Of a stretch of DNA of 64,000 nt, positions 24,412-33,529 are shown one piece after another. The notes beneath the pieces were generated by a model. That model was given only the letters and a program-made list of their open reading frames with translations, was not told the origin of the DNA and did not search any database. Both the position numbers and the translations under genes were made by a program. Each line of letters opens with the position of its first letter. The first letter of the stretch is position 1. This DNA is from Provencibacterium sp. (GTDB lineage Bacteria > Bacillota > Clostridia > Oscillospirales > Ruminococcaceae), in contig JAAWDS010000048.1 in NCBI GenBank assembly GCA_022793895.1, positions 25,614 to 89,613 on the forward strand. The letters run 5' to 3'.

Positions 24412-26628
24412 ATGCACGATAAACGATTGATTCGTTATCTGGGATCCTATCTTGTCCTGATACTAATCCCAATTGTAATCCTCGGCCTGTTTTACAGCCT
24501 GAATTTTACCGCCGCTTTCCGTGAGGAGATTCTTCAGAATGTGGATGGGGATCTGCAAAGTTTCGCCGCGCAGATCGATCATGAGCTTTCGGTTTTTAAA
24601 AGCGTGGTTCAACAGACGGCGCTATCGGCCCCCATCCGATCGCGAACGGGGCAGTTTGATGCAAACTCGGTGAACGATATCCGGGAGGTTCTGTTTACCT
24701 ACTGCTCAACCAACCCCTTTGTAAAGGATATTTACGCCGCCTTTGACGATATGGGCTACATTATCAGCACAACGACCTCCATTTCGATTCCCTATTTCGC
24801 CTCCCGCTATTATCTGCTGGACGGCAATACCCCGGCGCAGACCTCCGATCTGTTTACCAGCGGGACGATGCGCATATGGTCGGTGGGCAAGCTGCACAAA
24901 TATGCCCAGCAGCCGCAGGATGTCATCCTCTTTGTCTATCCGCTGTACACAGACTATCTCAACCAGATGGGAACGCTCGTTTTTGAGGTGCCCTATGAGG
25001 CTGTCAGCAGTAAAATTGATGAAAAGCTGGAGCTCTATCACGCGCAGACCTGGATTTTGGATGCGGACGGCCGGATTATCGGCGGCTTCGGCGGCGAAGA
25101 GGAGGTGGCCGGCCGGATTGCTTCCATCCCGCAGCAGAGCATGGAGGCAGTCCTGCGGGAGTTGCAGGACGCTTACATCATCCGGCAGTATACCTCCTCC
25201 CAAAATGGGTTTCAATATCTCTCGCTGATCCCCCGCAACCAGCGGGTATTCACCCAACTGACCCGGATGAACCTTCTTTTCCTGCTGGCCCTGCTACTGG
25301 TGGTGCTTCTCAGCGGTATAGCAGTCGCCCGCCTGCTGCGGCTGCAATATTTCCCGCTGCGCAGGCTGCACGACCGGGCGGGGGAACTGGTGGAACAGGG
25401 CGGCGGCCAGAACATGATTTCGGATATTGAAAATGCGTTCATAACGTTGAGCGGCCGCAATTCCTCGCTGGTGGACTCCTTCGAAAAGAACGCCGGATCG
25501 ATTAAGAACGCCCGCCTGCATACGCTTTTAGCCGGCGGCTACGCCACGCTGGAGGACTTCAACACCGATTGCCAGGAATTAAACATGCACCTGGGCGGGG
25601 AGCGGCTTTTGATCTCCACCGCCAAGCTCCATTCTCCGGGCGCTTCGATGGAGGAGATTGGGCCGCTCTTCAAGGAACGGCTCTCCCCCATTTCGGAGAG
25701 CTATTATTTGAATACCCTGGAATCCAACCGGCTGGTCTTTGTACACAGCGTGTCTTTAGAGGGCTACGAGAAGATGCCCGGCCTGCTTATGCAGCTGCAC
25801 GACGAGCTGCGAAAAAACCGGAATATCCTCCTGACCACCGGGGTGGGTTCGGGCGTTTGCAGCCCCCGCGAGCTCTCGCGCTCCTATTTTGAAGCCTCGG
25901 CCGCGCTGGAGTACAGCTTTGTAAAAGGGAACGGCAAGGTTATCCGGTATCAGGATATGGAGGGCGGCGGGAACACGGTTTATCCACAGCAGCAGTTTGA
26001 ACGGTTGAAAAACTCCCTGCTCTCGGAAAGCGAGGAGAGCGTTGAACGCTGCATTGATGAAACGGCTGCGCTGATTCAAAAGGGAAATTATCCGCTGGCC
26101 ATGGCAAAGGGAATGTGCTTTTCACTGATTAACATGGCGGCCGGCCAGCCGCTGGCGCAGGGGGACGGCGCAGCCGCGCCGCGCTTCTCGATGGGGGAGA
26201 TCGATTCGGTGCAGGACATTGCCGCGGCTATCAAGGCGTGGCGCCGCCAGCAGAGGGGGCTTGATAAACGGCCGGATATAAAGCGGGAACCGCTGCGCGT
26301 CGGACAGGTGACGGCCTATTTGGAGGCGCACTGTCTGAGTCAGGATTTTTCGGTGAACGAAGCGGCGGAGCACTTCGGGATGCAGCTCCCAAAATTCAGC
26401 CAGTATTTTAAGGAGCAGACGGGTCAGAGCGTTCTGGATTATACCATTCAGCTCCGGATGACCGAAGCGGTGCATTTGCTGCGCGACACCCGCTTAGGGC
26501 TGAAAGAGATTGCGGAAAAGACGGGGTATTACAACACCTCCAGCTTTATCCGCAGGTTTAAGCAGATCCAGGGAATGACGCCGGGAGAGTTCCGCAAGCA
26601 CGTCTCCGGCCAGACGGGCGGAATTTGA
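24412..26628 (+). CDS. Membrane-anchored AraC-family regulator of the glycan locus
   Basis: A 738-residue one-component sensor-regulator. A transmembrane helix lies at about residues 9-29 (YLVLILIPIVILGLFYS), followed by a ~250-residue extracytoplasmic domain, a second helix at about 285-307 (LLFLLALLLVVLLSGIAVARLL), a cytoplasmic linker, and a double helix-turn-helix AraC domain at about 626-730 (KEIAEKTGYYNTSSFIRRFKQ is its second motif). Such proteins commonly flank LplABC-type importers in Clostridia and Paenibacillus and read an extracellular sugar signal. It is divergent from the transporter and followed by the second GH88 gene, so it is the likely activator of the whole locus. The signal is not known. 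Confidence 0.85.
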   Translation: MHDKRLIRYLGSYLVLILIPIVILGLFYSLNFTAAFREEILQNVDGDLQSFAAQIDHELSVFKSVVQQTALSAPIRSRTGQFDANSVNDIREVLFTYCSTNPFVKDIYAAFDDMGYIISTTTSISIPYFASRYYLLDGNTPAQTSDLFTSGTMRIWSVGKLHKYAQQPQDVILFVYPLYTDYLNQMGTLVFEVPYEAVSSKIDEKLELYHAQTWILDADGRIIGGFGGEEEVAGRIASIPQQSMEAVLRELQDAYIIRQYTSSQNGFQYLSLIPRNQRVFTQLTRMNLLFLLALLLVVLLSGIAVARLLRLQYFPLRRLHDRAGELVEQGGGQNMISDIENAFITLSGRNSSLVDSFEKNAGSIKNARLHTLLAGGYATLEDFNTDCQELNMHLGGERLLISTAKLHSPGASMEEIGPLFKERLSPISESYYLNTLESNRLVFVHSVSLEGYEKMPGLLMQLHDELRKNRNILLTTGVGSGVCSPRELSRSYFEASAALEYSFVKGNGKVIRYQDMEGGGNTVYPQQQFERLKNSLLSESEESVERCIDETAALIQKGNYPLAMAKGMCFSLINMAAGQPLAQGDGAAAPRFSMGEIDSVQDIAAAIKAWRRQQRGLDKRPDIKREPLRVGQVTAYLEAHCLSQDFSVNEAAEHFGMQLPKFSQYFKEQTGQSVLDYTIQLRMTEAVHLLRDTRLGLKEIAEKTGYYNTSSFIRRFKQIQGMTPGEFRKHVSGQTGGI

Positions 26629-26659
26629 GCGCGGAGGTTTTAAAAAATGAAATTCCTTG

Positions 26660-26688
26660 GTGACAACCGCCGTCCTTTCCTGTATAAT
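26660..26688 (+). promoter_or_regulatory. Promoter of the second GH88 gene
   Basis: GTGACA (26660-26665), a 17-bp spacer and a perfect TATAAT (26683-26688), about 90 bp upstream of the GH88 ATG. Confidence 0.65.
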
Positions 26689-26776
26689 GGAAGAAGCTAG
26701 AAACTGGATGCGGGAACCAGCGCCGGGTCCAACAGCCTGCCGGTTCCCATGACAAGGATTATTGGAGGAACAGAAA

Positions 26777-27916
26777 ATGAACGCAATGTTGACGGCAGAA
26801 GATCGGAAGTGGGTAGAAGGCACCTATGAAAAGCTGAAAACCAAGCTGTCCGCCGAGTGCGACCGGATAGGCTCCGGTATCCCCTACATCCCGGAGAACG
26901 GGAAGTATGTCGACTTGGATTCATCCAAGCGCCACCTGAACTGGTGGACCAACGGGTTCTGGCCGGGAATGCTCTGGCAGATGTACCATGCGACCAAGGA
27001 TGAAAAATACCGCAAAGCGGCCGAGGGCGTTGAAGAAAAATTCGACGAGCTGTTCAGCGAATATCTGTCGCTGCATCACGATGTCGGCTTTATGTGGCTG
27101 CACACCGCCGTTGCCGATTACCGGCTGACCGGAAACGAGCGCTCGCGGGTGCGCGGCCTGCACGCGGCGAGCCTGCTGGCCGGGCGCTATAACCCCGCCG
27201 GAAAGTTTATCCGCGCTTGGAACATGGACCGCACCGGCTGGATCATCGTGGACTGCATGATGAATATCCCGCTGCTCTACTGGGCGAGCGACGAGCTACA
27301 GGATCCCCGCTTCCGCTTCGTCGCCGAATCCCATGCCGACACCTGCCGGCGCATCACCGTTCGGGGGGATGGGAGCTGCAACCACATCTCCATCCTCAAC
27401 CCGGAGAACGGGGAGTGCATTGACAACCCGGCCGGCCAGGGCTATGCTTCGGGCTCCTCCTGGAGCCGCGGCCAGTCGTGGGCAGTCTATGGGTTCGCCC
27501 TCTCCTACCTGCACACCGGTAAGGAGGAATATCTCGAAACGGCGAAGGCGGTCGCGCACTATTTCATCGCCAACCTCTCGGTCAACGGCTGGCTGCCGCT
27601 GTGCGATTTCCGCTCCCCGGCCGAGCCGGTGCTGTATGATACGACGGCGGGCGTCTGCGCGGCCTGCGGTATGCTTGAGATTGCCAAGGCAGTCGGCGAG
27701 AATGAGCGCCCGCTCTATCTGAATGCGGCGCTGAACATCCTCAAGGCTATCGACAAGGCGTTCTGCAACTGGGATCCGGAGGTGGACTCCATCGTTTCGC
27801 ACGGCACCACCGCCTACCATACCCCCGAAGGGCACCATGTTCCGATCATCTATGGCGACTATTTCTTCACCGAGGCGATTCTGCGCCTGCTGGGGAAGGA
27901 CTTCCTCATCTGGTAA
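26777..27916 (+). CDS. GH88 unsaturated uronyl hydrolase (second copy)
   Basis: A 379-residue GH88 enzyme that hydrolyses unsaturated uronic acid from lyase-made glycan fragments. WWTNGFWPGMLW near residue 56, LHHDVGFMW with Asp102, and IIVDCMMN with Asp159 supply the conserved aromatic wall and both essential aspartates. GSSWSRGQSWAVYGFALSY near residue 235 is also typical. No signal peptide. ATG at 26777 with TTGGAGGAA upstream; the TTG of that same site (26762) is in frame but is the ribosome site itself. It is closely similar by eye to the GH88 at 17225, so the two may differ in linkage or sulfation preference. It has its own promoter and terminator. Confidence 0.9.
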   Translation: MNAMLTAEDRKWVEGTYEKLKTKLSAECDRIGSGIPYIPENGKYVDLDSSKRHLNWWTNGFWPGMLWQMYHATKDEKYRKAAEGVEEKFDELFSEYLSLHHDVGFMWLHTAVADYRLTGNERSRVRGLHAASLLAGRYNPAGKFIRAWNMDRTGWIIVDCMMNIPLLYWASDELQDPRFRFVAESHADTCRRITVRGDGSCNHISILNPENGECIDNPAGQGYASGSSWSRGQSWAVYGFALSYLHTGKEEYLETAKAVAHYFIANLSVNGWLPLCDFRSPAEPVLYDTTAGVCAACGMLEIAKAVGENERPLYLNAALNILKAIDKAFCNWDPEVDSIVSHGTTAYHTPEGHHVPIIYGDYFFTEAILRLLGKDFLIW

Positions 27917-27938
27917 AGCTGGATCTACCGGACGGAAA

Positions 27939-27977
27939 AAGGGCGGCGGCAAGCGCTTGGCGCTTGCCGCCGCCCTT
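27939..27977 (+). terminator. Terminator of the second GH88 gene
   Basis: The arms at 27939-27956 and 27960-27977 pair perfectly over 18 bp (AAGGGCGGCGGCAAGCGC and its complement) around loop TTG. It starts 22 bp after the stop codon. T-run weak. Confidence 0.65.
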
Positions 27978-28107
27978 GTATCCTCAATCGGACCCGGTCT
28001 GCCTTTGGGAAAACAAGGCTCCCAGCGGTTTTACAGGGAGGATTCAGGAACCAACTTGATTAACGACAGCCCGCTTAACCTGCGGCGATGGATAGGGGGA
28101 ATCAATA

Positions 28108-28868
28108 TTGTCCGATTGGGATTCGGCGCTGTATCTTAGGTTCAAAAAAGAGCGTACACAGCCAGCCATTGATTTAGCCAATAGGATCCGCATATACCGG
28201 CCCAATAAAATTGCGGATATTGGATGCGGCCCTGGGAACAGTACAGAGGTTGTAAAATCGGTGTTTCCCAATGCCAGTGTTCTTGGCATAGATCATTCGC
28301 AGAGCATGATCAATAAAGCGCGGGCAGAGCATCCGTATCTGACCTTTCAGCTCGGTGAGGCAGAGGATCTGCCCTGCGGGTATGATCTGATTTTCTCGAA
28401 TGCCTGCCTGCAATGGATTCCAGATCACGTCCGGCTTTTGCCGGCGCTGATGGGCAAGCTGAATAGGGCGGCATTCTTGCGGTGCAGATACCGATGAACC
28501 GGGAGGAACCGCTTTTCCGCGCGATTGAGGATGTTGCCTCCGATCCCAAATGGGGGATTGGAAGGGTAGGCGCCGGAGTGGATAACACCCTGAGCCCTGA
28601 AGAATATTACGACCTCCTTTCTGGCTGCTCTTCAGATTTTCAGATGTGGGAAACGGTGTATTGCCATGCCCTGCCCTCCCACCAGGCCCTTGTAGATTGG
28701 GTCAGGGGATCCCGTCTGCGTCCTTATCTGGATACGCTGGATAAAGAAGGCAAGGCGGCATTTGAAAACGATATCCTCCGCCGCGTGGAAGAGGAGTATC
28801 CTATTAGAAAGGATGGCTGTACGCTGCTGCACTTTAGAAGATTCTTTTTTGTAGCGGCCAGGCAGTAG
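28108..28868 (+). pseudogene. Trans-aconitate 2-methyltransferase-like gene broken by a frameshift
   Basis: A class I SAM-dependent methyltransferase of the Tam type. The first frame (TTG at 28108, after TAGGGGGA) gives SDWDSALYLRF, then motif I ADIGCGPGNST and ACLQWIPDH, and runs to 28497. The second half (QIPMNREEPLFRA...HFRRFFFVAARQ) continues in another frame from about 28472 to 28868. The expected joint reads N-R-G-G-I-L-A-V-Q-I-P; it is restored by adding one G to the GGG run at 28466-28468. So a single-base deletion, or a sequencing error, splits one ~253-residue protein. The base use differs a little from neighbours (more AT), which may mean recent transfer. It stands alone between the GH88 terminator and the NagB-like gene. 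Confidence 0.85.
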
Positions 28869-28928
28869 GGTCAGCTCAGGCGGCTGCTGGCGGCGTCCCC
28901 CCCAAAAACGGCCATTCATGAGGGAGCC

Positions 28929-28958
28929 TTGCCAAAGGGGGTTCCGGCGGGTTATAAT
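28929..28958 (+). promoter_or_regulatory. Promoter of the NagB-like/TPI-like pair
   Basis: TTGCCA (28929-28934), an 18-bp spacer and TATAAT (28953-28958), about 70 bp before the ATG at 29031. Confidence 0.65.
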
Positions 28959-29030
28959 GAAAGGGCGAAATCCGGCGCCGCCTTCGGCCGGGCGCTGGAA
29001 CGGAGAAACGGAAAAGAAAGGGGAAAGCAG

Positions 29031-29846
29031 ATGGATTACTATCATATTTCAGCAGATGCCCTTGGAAAAGAGGCGAAGGTTCCGCTTTTAAAGCTGGGAG
29101 ATTCGGGAGAGGTGTTTTATGAGCTGGCGCTCGAAATGATCCGGGGGATTCAGGAGAACAACGCCGCCGGGCGGCGCACCGTTTATATCGTGCCGGTGGG
29201 GCCGGTGGGTCAATACCCCATTTTTGTGCGGTTGGTCAACCGCGAGCGCGTTTCGTTACAGAACTGCTGGTTCATCAATATGGATGAATACCTGGATGCG
29301 GACGGCGCTTGGATTGATCCGGACCATCCACTCTCTTTCCGCGGGTTTATGCAGCGGGAGGTTTACGGAAAAATTGATCCTGCGCTGCGGATGCCGGAGG
29401 ATCAGCGGATCTTCCCCGACCCGGCGGCGCCCGGCCGGATTGCCGGGCTTATCGATCAGCTCGGCGGTGTGGACGCCACCTTCGGCGGGATTGGCATTAC
29501 CGGCCACCTAGCCTTCAACGAGCCGCAGCCGGCGCTTTCCCCGGAGGAGTTTGCCCAGCTTCCGACGCGGGTGCTCGCTATCGCCCCGGAAACGCGGGCG
29601 GTCAACAGCGTGGGCGATCTGGGCGGCGCGATTGAGGACATGCCGGAGCGCTGCATAACCGTTGGGATGAAGGAGCTCCTTTCCGCCAAAAAGATCCGGC
29701 TGGGCGTGTTCCGCGATTGGCATCGCGCCGTCGTCCGCCGGGCAGCCTATGGGGAGATCAGCGCCAGCTTCCCAGCCACGCTCTGCCAGCGTCATCCCGA
29801 CGCATGCATCCTGGTCAACCAGAATGCGGCGCAGCAGCCCTATTAA
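29031..29846 (+). CDS. NagB-like (glucosamine-6-phosphate isomerase family) protein with altered active site
   Basis: A 271-residue member of the NagB/RpiA/phosphogluconolactonase fold. NMDEYLD contains Asp85, matching the proton-transfer Asp72 of E. coli NagB, and GGIGITGHLAFNEP (152-165) aligns with the NagB segment around Asp141, His143 and Glu148. Here His159 and Glu164 are kept, but the Asp141 position is Thr157. TVGMKELLSAKKI near residue 210 is also a family stretch. The missing Asp belongs to the ring-opening triad, so the substrate or chemistry may differ from normal deamination. ATG at 29031 with AAAGAAAGGGGAAAG upstream. A TPI-like gene follows after 30 bp. Being close to a glycosaminoglycan locus, it may handle an amino-sugar phosphate, but this is inferred. 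Confidence 0.75.
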   Translation: MDYYHISADALGKEAKVPLLKLGDSGEVFYELALEMIRGIQENNAAGRRTVYIVPVGPVGQYPIFVRLVNRERVSLQNCWFINMDEYLDADGAWIDPDHPLSFRGFMQREVYGKIDPALRMPEDQRIFPDPAAPGRIAGLIDQLGGVDATFGGIGITGHLAFNEPQPALSPEEFAQLPTRVLAIAPETRAVNSVGDLGGAIEDMPERCITVGMKELLSAKKIRLGVFRDWHRAVVRRAAYGEISASFPATLCQRHPDACILVNQNAAQQPY

Positions 29847-29876
29847 GCGCCTACACTTGCAAGGAGGGACAAAACG

Positions 29877-30716
29877 ATGAAGCATCTTTATCTCAACCTA
29901 AAGCGGTTTGATATTCCCCCAGAGGCCGGCGGCGTGAACCGGCTGGCTCCTATGGCCGGTTGGGGCGCGCAGATTGTGCGCGCAACCGAAGAGGGGCTTC
30001 GGGCCTACGGCCGGGAGGAAGCGGAATTTGTTCAGTTCCTGCCGGAGGCGCACCTGCTAGCCGCCGCCGCCGCCCGCGGCGAGGACAGCCCGGTTAAGCT
30101 CGGCAGCCAGGGGGTTTACCGCGAGGATACCGCTCCCGGCGGCAATTTCGGGGCGTTTACCACCAACCGGCCTGCGAACGCCGTCCGCGCGATGGGGTGC
30201 ACGGCTACCCTCATCGGCCACTGTGAGGAGCGGCGGGACAAAGCGGGCATTCTGGCGGAGGCGGGCGTGAGCGATGCCGGGGCGGTGAACCGCCTGCTGA
30301 ACCAGGAGATCCGAATGGCCTGCGCCGCAGGGCTCGACGTGCTCTACTGCATTGGGGAGACGGCGGAGGAGCAGCCGCGCTGGGAAGAGGTGCTGGGCGC
30401 TCAGTTGGAAACCGGCTTGCAGGGGGCGGACTCCTCCCGCATTGTAATTGGCTATGAGCCGGTTTGGAGCATAGGCCCAGGGAAAACGCCTGCGGGAAAG
30501 GATTATATTCAGAAGATTGCCCGCTTTGTTAAAGAACGCACCGGACTCGATGTGGTTTACGGCGGAGGGCTGAAGGCCGATAACGCGCCGATGCTCGCCT
30601 CCATTCCGGAAATCGACGGGGGGCTCATTGCGCTAACCCGCTTCACCGGTGAAATCGGTTTTTATCCGGAGGAGTACCTGGAGATCATCCGCCTCTATCT
30701 GGAGGCGTGCCGGTAG
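29877..30716 (+). CDS. Divergent triosephosphate isomerase paralogue
   Basis: A 279-residue TIM-barrel protein of the triosephosphate isomerase family. The catalytic Lys can be placed at Lys9 (YLNLKRF), the electrophilic His in LIGHCEERR, and the catalytic Glu in YEPVWSIGPGKTP near residue 198. Compared with canonical TPI it carries one extra residue in the GHSERR motif, and the C-terminal phosphate loop DGALVGGASL is replaced by DGGLIALTRF, so it is probably not the glycolytic enzyme. Paralogues of this kind are known as isomerases of tetrulose or other sugar phosphates. It is paired with the NagB-like gene, which suggests one short pathway. Ribosome site AAGGAGG before the ATG. Terminator at 30749. 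Confidence 0.7.
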   Translation: MKHLYLNLKRFDIPPEAGGVNRLAPMAGWGAQIVRATEEGLRAYGREEAEFVQFLPEAHLLAAAAARGEDSPVKLGSQGVYREDTAPGGNFGAFTTNRPANAVRAMGCTATLIGHCEERRDKAGILAEAGVSDAGAVNRLLNQEIRMACAAGLDVLYCIGETAEEQPRWEEVLGAQLETGLQGADSSRIVIGYEPVWSIGPGKTPAGKDYIQKIARFVKERTGLDVVYGGGLKADNAPMLASIPEIDGGLIALTRFTGEIGFYPEEYLEIIRLYLEACR

Positions 30717-30748
30717 GAAATTTTCCGGTTTTCTTCCGTTCAAAGAGA

Positions 30749-30787
30749 AAGGGCGCGTTGCAGAACTTTATTCTGCAACGCGCCCTT
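30749..30787. terminator. Perfect 17-bp inverted repeat between the TPI-like gene and mutS
   Basis: The arms at 30749-30765 and 30771-30787 pair perfectly (loop CTTTA), core GCGCGTTGCAGAA; it is followed by CCCTTTTT. It closes the plus-strand pair and lies ahead of the end of the convergent mutS gene. Close relative of the hairpin at 39589-39627. Confidence 0.7.
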
Positions 30788-30896
30788 CCCTTTTTGGGCG
30801 TTCGCTATAAAAAAGAAATCATTGGCCCTGCCTCTCGCCGCTAACGCGGCAGCCGCGGCAGACGGCCGAAAAACAGAAGCCGAAAGCGGGTGCTTT

Positions 30897-33494
30897 TTAA
30901 AGCAGCTGCTTGAGCTCGTTCAGCAGGTTCAGCGCCGCCATCGGGGTCAGGTTGTTGGGATCCACCTCTTTCAGCCGGCGGACGAGCTCGGAACCTTCCT
31001 CCTGGCGGATAACGATCTGGCCGGTTTCCGGCTCCTCCCTTTTGGGCCGGGCCGAGGAGAGGAGCTGGCCCTGTTCCAAATTTTGAAGGATCACCTGCGC
31101 GCGCTGGGTGACGGCCTCCGGGATCCCGGCGAGCTTGGAAACATAGATACCATAGCTGTCATCCGCCCGGCCGCGCACAATCCGGCGCAGGAAAATAACA
31201 TCCTCCCCCTGCTTTTTCACCAGGATGTTGTAATTTTTCACACAATCGAGCGTTTCCTCCAGCTCGGTCAGCTCGTGGTAGTGGGTGGCGAACAGCGCCT
31301 TCGCGCCCAGGAGCTTGCGGTCGGCAATGTATTCCACCACCGCGCGGGCGATGGACATGCCGTCATAGGTGGAGGTGCCGCGCCCGATTTCATCCAGGAT
31401 GATGAGGCTGTTTTTGGTAGCGCCGCGCAGGATGCCCGCTACCTCGCTCATCTCCACCATGAAGGTGGATTGGCCGCTGGACAGATCGTCCGATGCGCCG
31501 ACGCGGGTATAGATCCCGTCTACAATCGAGATATCGGCGCTTTTGGCGGGCACGAAGCAGCCCACCTGCGTGAGCAGCACAATGAGCGCCGTCATCCGCA
31601 TATAGGTGGATTTGCCGGACATGTTCGGCCCGGTGATAATGGCGATGCGGTTCCCGTTCATATCCAACAGCACGTCATTGGAAACGAAGGGGGTATCCCG
31701 CACCATCCGCTCGACCACCGGATGCCGCCCCTCCTGGATTTGGATGGTCCCGTTCAGGTTCACCTGCGGGCGGCAGTAGCCGTTCTGCATGCTGACCACG
31801 GCGAAGGAGCTGAACACATCCAGCCGGGCAACGAGCGCCGCCGTGCGCTGGACGCGCGCCATATTGGCGCAGATCCCGGAGCGCACCTGCTGGTAGAGGG
31901 CCAACTCCACCCGCTCGATCTGTTCGTTGGCCGAGAGGATCCGCTGCTCCAGGTCCTTGAGCTCCTCGGTGATGTAGCGTTCGCAGTTGGAGAGCGTCTG
32001 CTTGCGTATGTACTGTTCAGGCACCAGCGAGAGGTAGGATTTGGTGACTTCAATGTAGTAGCCGAATACGCGGTTATAGCCCACCTTCAGGTTTTTAATC
32101 CCGGTACGTTCGCGCTCGTCCGCCTCGATCGAGGCGATATAGCCCTTGGCGCCCTGGACGAGATCCCGCAGCTCGTCGAGCTTCTGGTCAAATCCGGGCT
32201 TAATCACCCCGCCATCCTTGAGCGCAAGAGGGGGCTCATTTTCGATAGCGCGGCCAAGAAGCTCCGCCACATCCTCCAGCGTGTCCAGCTCCTCAAAGAT
32301 ATCCCGCAGGTACTGCGAGCGGCAGCCGGCGAGCTGTTCCTTGAGCGCAGGGAGCCTGCGCACGGTGAACTCCAGGCTTTTGAGCTCGCGCGGCGTGGCG
32401 CTGCCGAAAACAATGCGCGATATCAGCCGCTCCAGGTCGAAGATCTCCTCCATCCCTTCGCGCAGCTCGCCGCAGAGCACCGCCGAAGCAATCAGCTCGC
32501 CGACGGCGTTCAGCCGCTTGGTGATCTTCTGCGGCGAGAGCAACGGCTTTTCCAGCCAGGAGCGCAGAAGCCGTTTGCCCATAGCGGTGCAGGTGCGGTC
32601 GAGCACCCAGAGCAGCGAGCCGCGCTTGTCGCCTCCGCGCAGCGTTTTGACAAGTTCTAGGTTGCGCGAGGCGGTCATATCCAGGTTCATGAACTCGTCG
32701 TCGTTATAGAGCTCGAAGGAATGCAGGCACTCGATTCCGTGCTTCTGCGTGTCGGCGAGATATTGAAAGAGCGCGCCGAGCGCTACCTGAAGCTGGGGCT
32801 TGTCCTCAAGCTGCAACAGCCCCAGGTTCTGGGCGCCGAACTGCGCGGGAAGCGTTTCGGCGCAGCCGGAGAGGGTTATCCGATCAAAATCGAAGGGGGA
32901 AACGGCGCAGCGCATTTGCTCCTTTAAGAAGCGGCGCAGCTCCTCCTCCTTAGCCAGCCTGCCGCCTAAGAGGATTTCGCGGGGGGCGAAGCGGGCGATT
33001 TCATTTTGCAGCCGGCGCATCCCTGCGGGCAGCAGGCAGGCGCGCACTTCGCCGGTCGAAATATCGGCGAACACGCAGCCATAGGAGGATTCGCCGCCAT
33101 AGACGACGGCGATGAAGTTGTTTTCCCCCTCCTCCAGCATGTTGTTTTCAAGAATCGTCCCTGGCGTGATGACACGCACCACATCCCGCTTTACCAGGCC
33201 CTGAGCAGTTTTGGGATCTTCCAGCTGCTCGCAGATAGCGACCTTGTAGCCCTTTTCAATGAGCCGCGCGATATAGCTTTCACAGGAATGGTAGGGCACG
33301 CCGCACATCGGCGCGCGTTCGGGCAGCCCGCAATCCCGGCCGGTAAGCGTGAGCTCCAGCTCGCGGGAAGCGGTGATCGCGTCGTCAAAGAACATCTCAT
33401 AGAAATCTCCCAGCCTGAAAAACAGCAGTTCATCCTGGTGCTGCTCTTTGAGTGCGACGTACTGCTGCATCATCGGGGATAAATTTACGGCCAT
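30897..33494 (-). CDS. mutS: DNA mismatch repair protein MutS
   Basis: Mismatch recognition ATPase, 865 residues. The N-terminal mismatch-binding motif (F-Y-E in LGDFYEMFFDDA) follows MMQQYVALKEQHQDE; the clamp and lever regions occupy the middle, and the C-terminal ABC-type ATPase has Walker A GPNMSGKSTYMR near residue 605 and Walker B LIILDEIGRGTST. An in-frame TTG lies 21 codons upstream, but the ATG at 33494 follows AAGGAGG directly and gives the usual N terminus. It is transcribed with the YlbF-family gene and miaB, an order conserved from Bacillus. mutL is in the same orientation but 20 kb away. Confidence 0.96.
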   Translation of the reverse strand: MAVNLSPMMQQYVALKEQHQDELLFFRLGDFYEMFFDDAITASRELELTLTGRDCGLPERAPMCGVPYHSCESYIARLIEKGYKVAICEQLEDPKTAQGLVKRDVVRVITPGTILENNMLEEGENNFIAVVYGGESSYGCVFADISTGEVRACLLPAGMRRLQNEIARFAPREILLGGRLAKEEELRRFLKEQMRCAVSPFDFDRITLSGCAETLPAQFGAQNLGLLQLEDKPQLQVALGALFQYLADTQKHGIECLHSFELYNDDEFMNLDMTASRNLELVKTLRGGDKRGSLLWVLDRTCTAMGKRLLRSWLEKPLLSPQKITKRLNAVGELIASAVLCGELREGMEEIFDLERLISRIVFGSATPRELKSLEFTVRRLPALKEQLAGCRSQYLRDIFEELDTLEDVAELLGRAIENEPPLALKDGGVIKPGFDQKLDELRDLVQGAKGYIASIEADERERTGIKNLKVGYNRVFGYYIEVTKSYLSLVPEQYIRKQTLSNCERYITEELKDLEQRILSANEQIERVELALYQQVRSGICANMARVQRTAALVARLDVFSSFAVVSMQNGYCRPQVNLNGTIQIQEGRHPVVERMVRDTPFVSNDVLLDMNGNRIAIITGPNMSGKSTYMRMTALIVLLTQVGCFVPAKSADISIVDGIYTRVGASDDLSSGQSTFMVEMSEVAGILRGATKNSLIILDEIGRGTSTYDGMSIARAVVEYIADRKLLGAKALFATHYHELTELEETLDCVKNYNILVKKQGEDVIFLRRIVRGRADDSYGIYVSKLAGIPEAVTQRAQVILQNLEQGQLLSSARPKREEPETGQIVIRQEEGSELVRRLKEVDPNNLTPMAALNLLNELKQLL

Positions 33495-33529
33495 GGCTCC
33501 TCCTTTTGAGTTGGCTAAATCCTGGAATG

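Noticed and set aside
28929..29030. N-terminal extension of the NagB-like protein
   Set aside because: The extra 34 residues overlap the -35 and -10 boxes; the ATG at 29031 has a good ribosome site.
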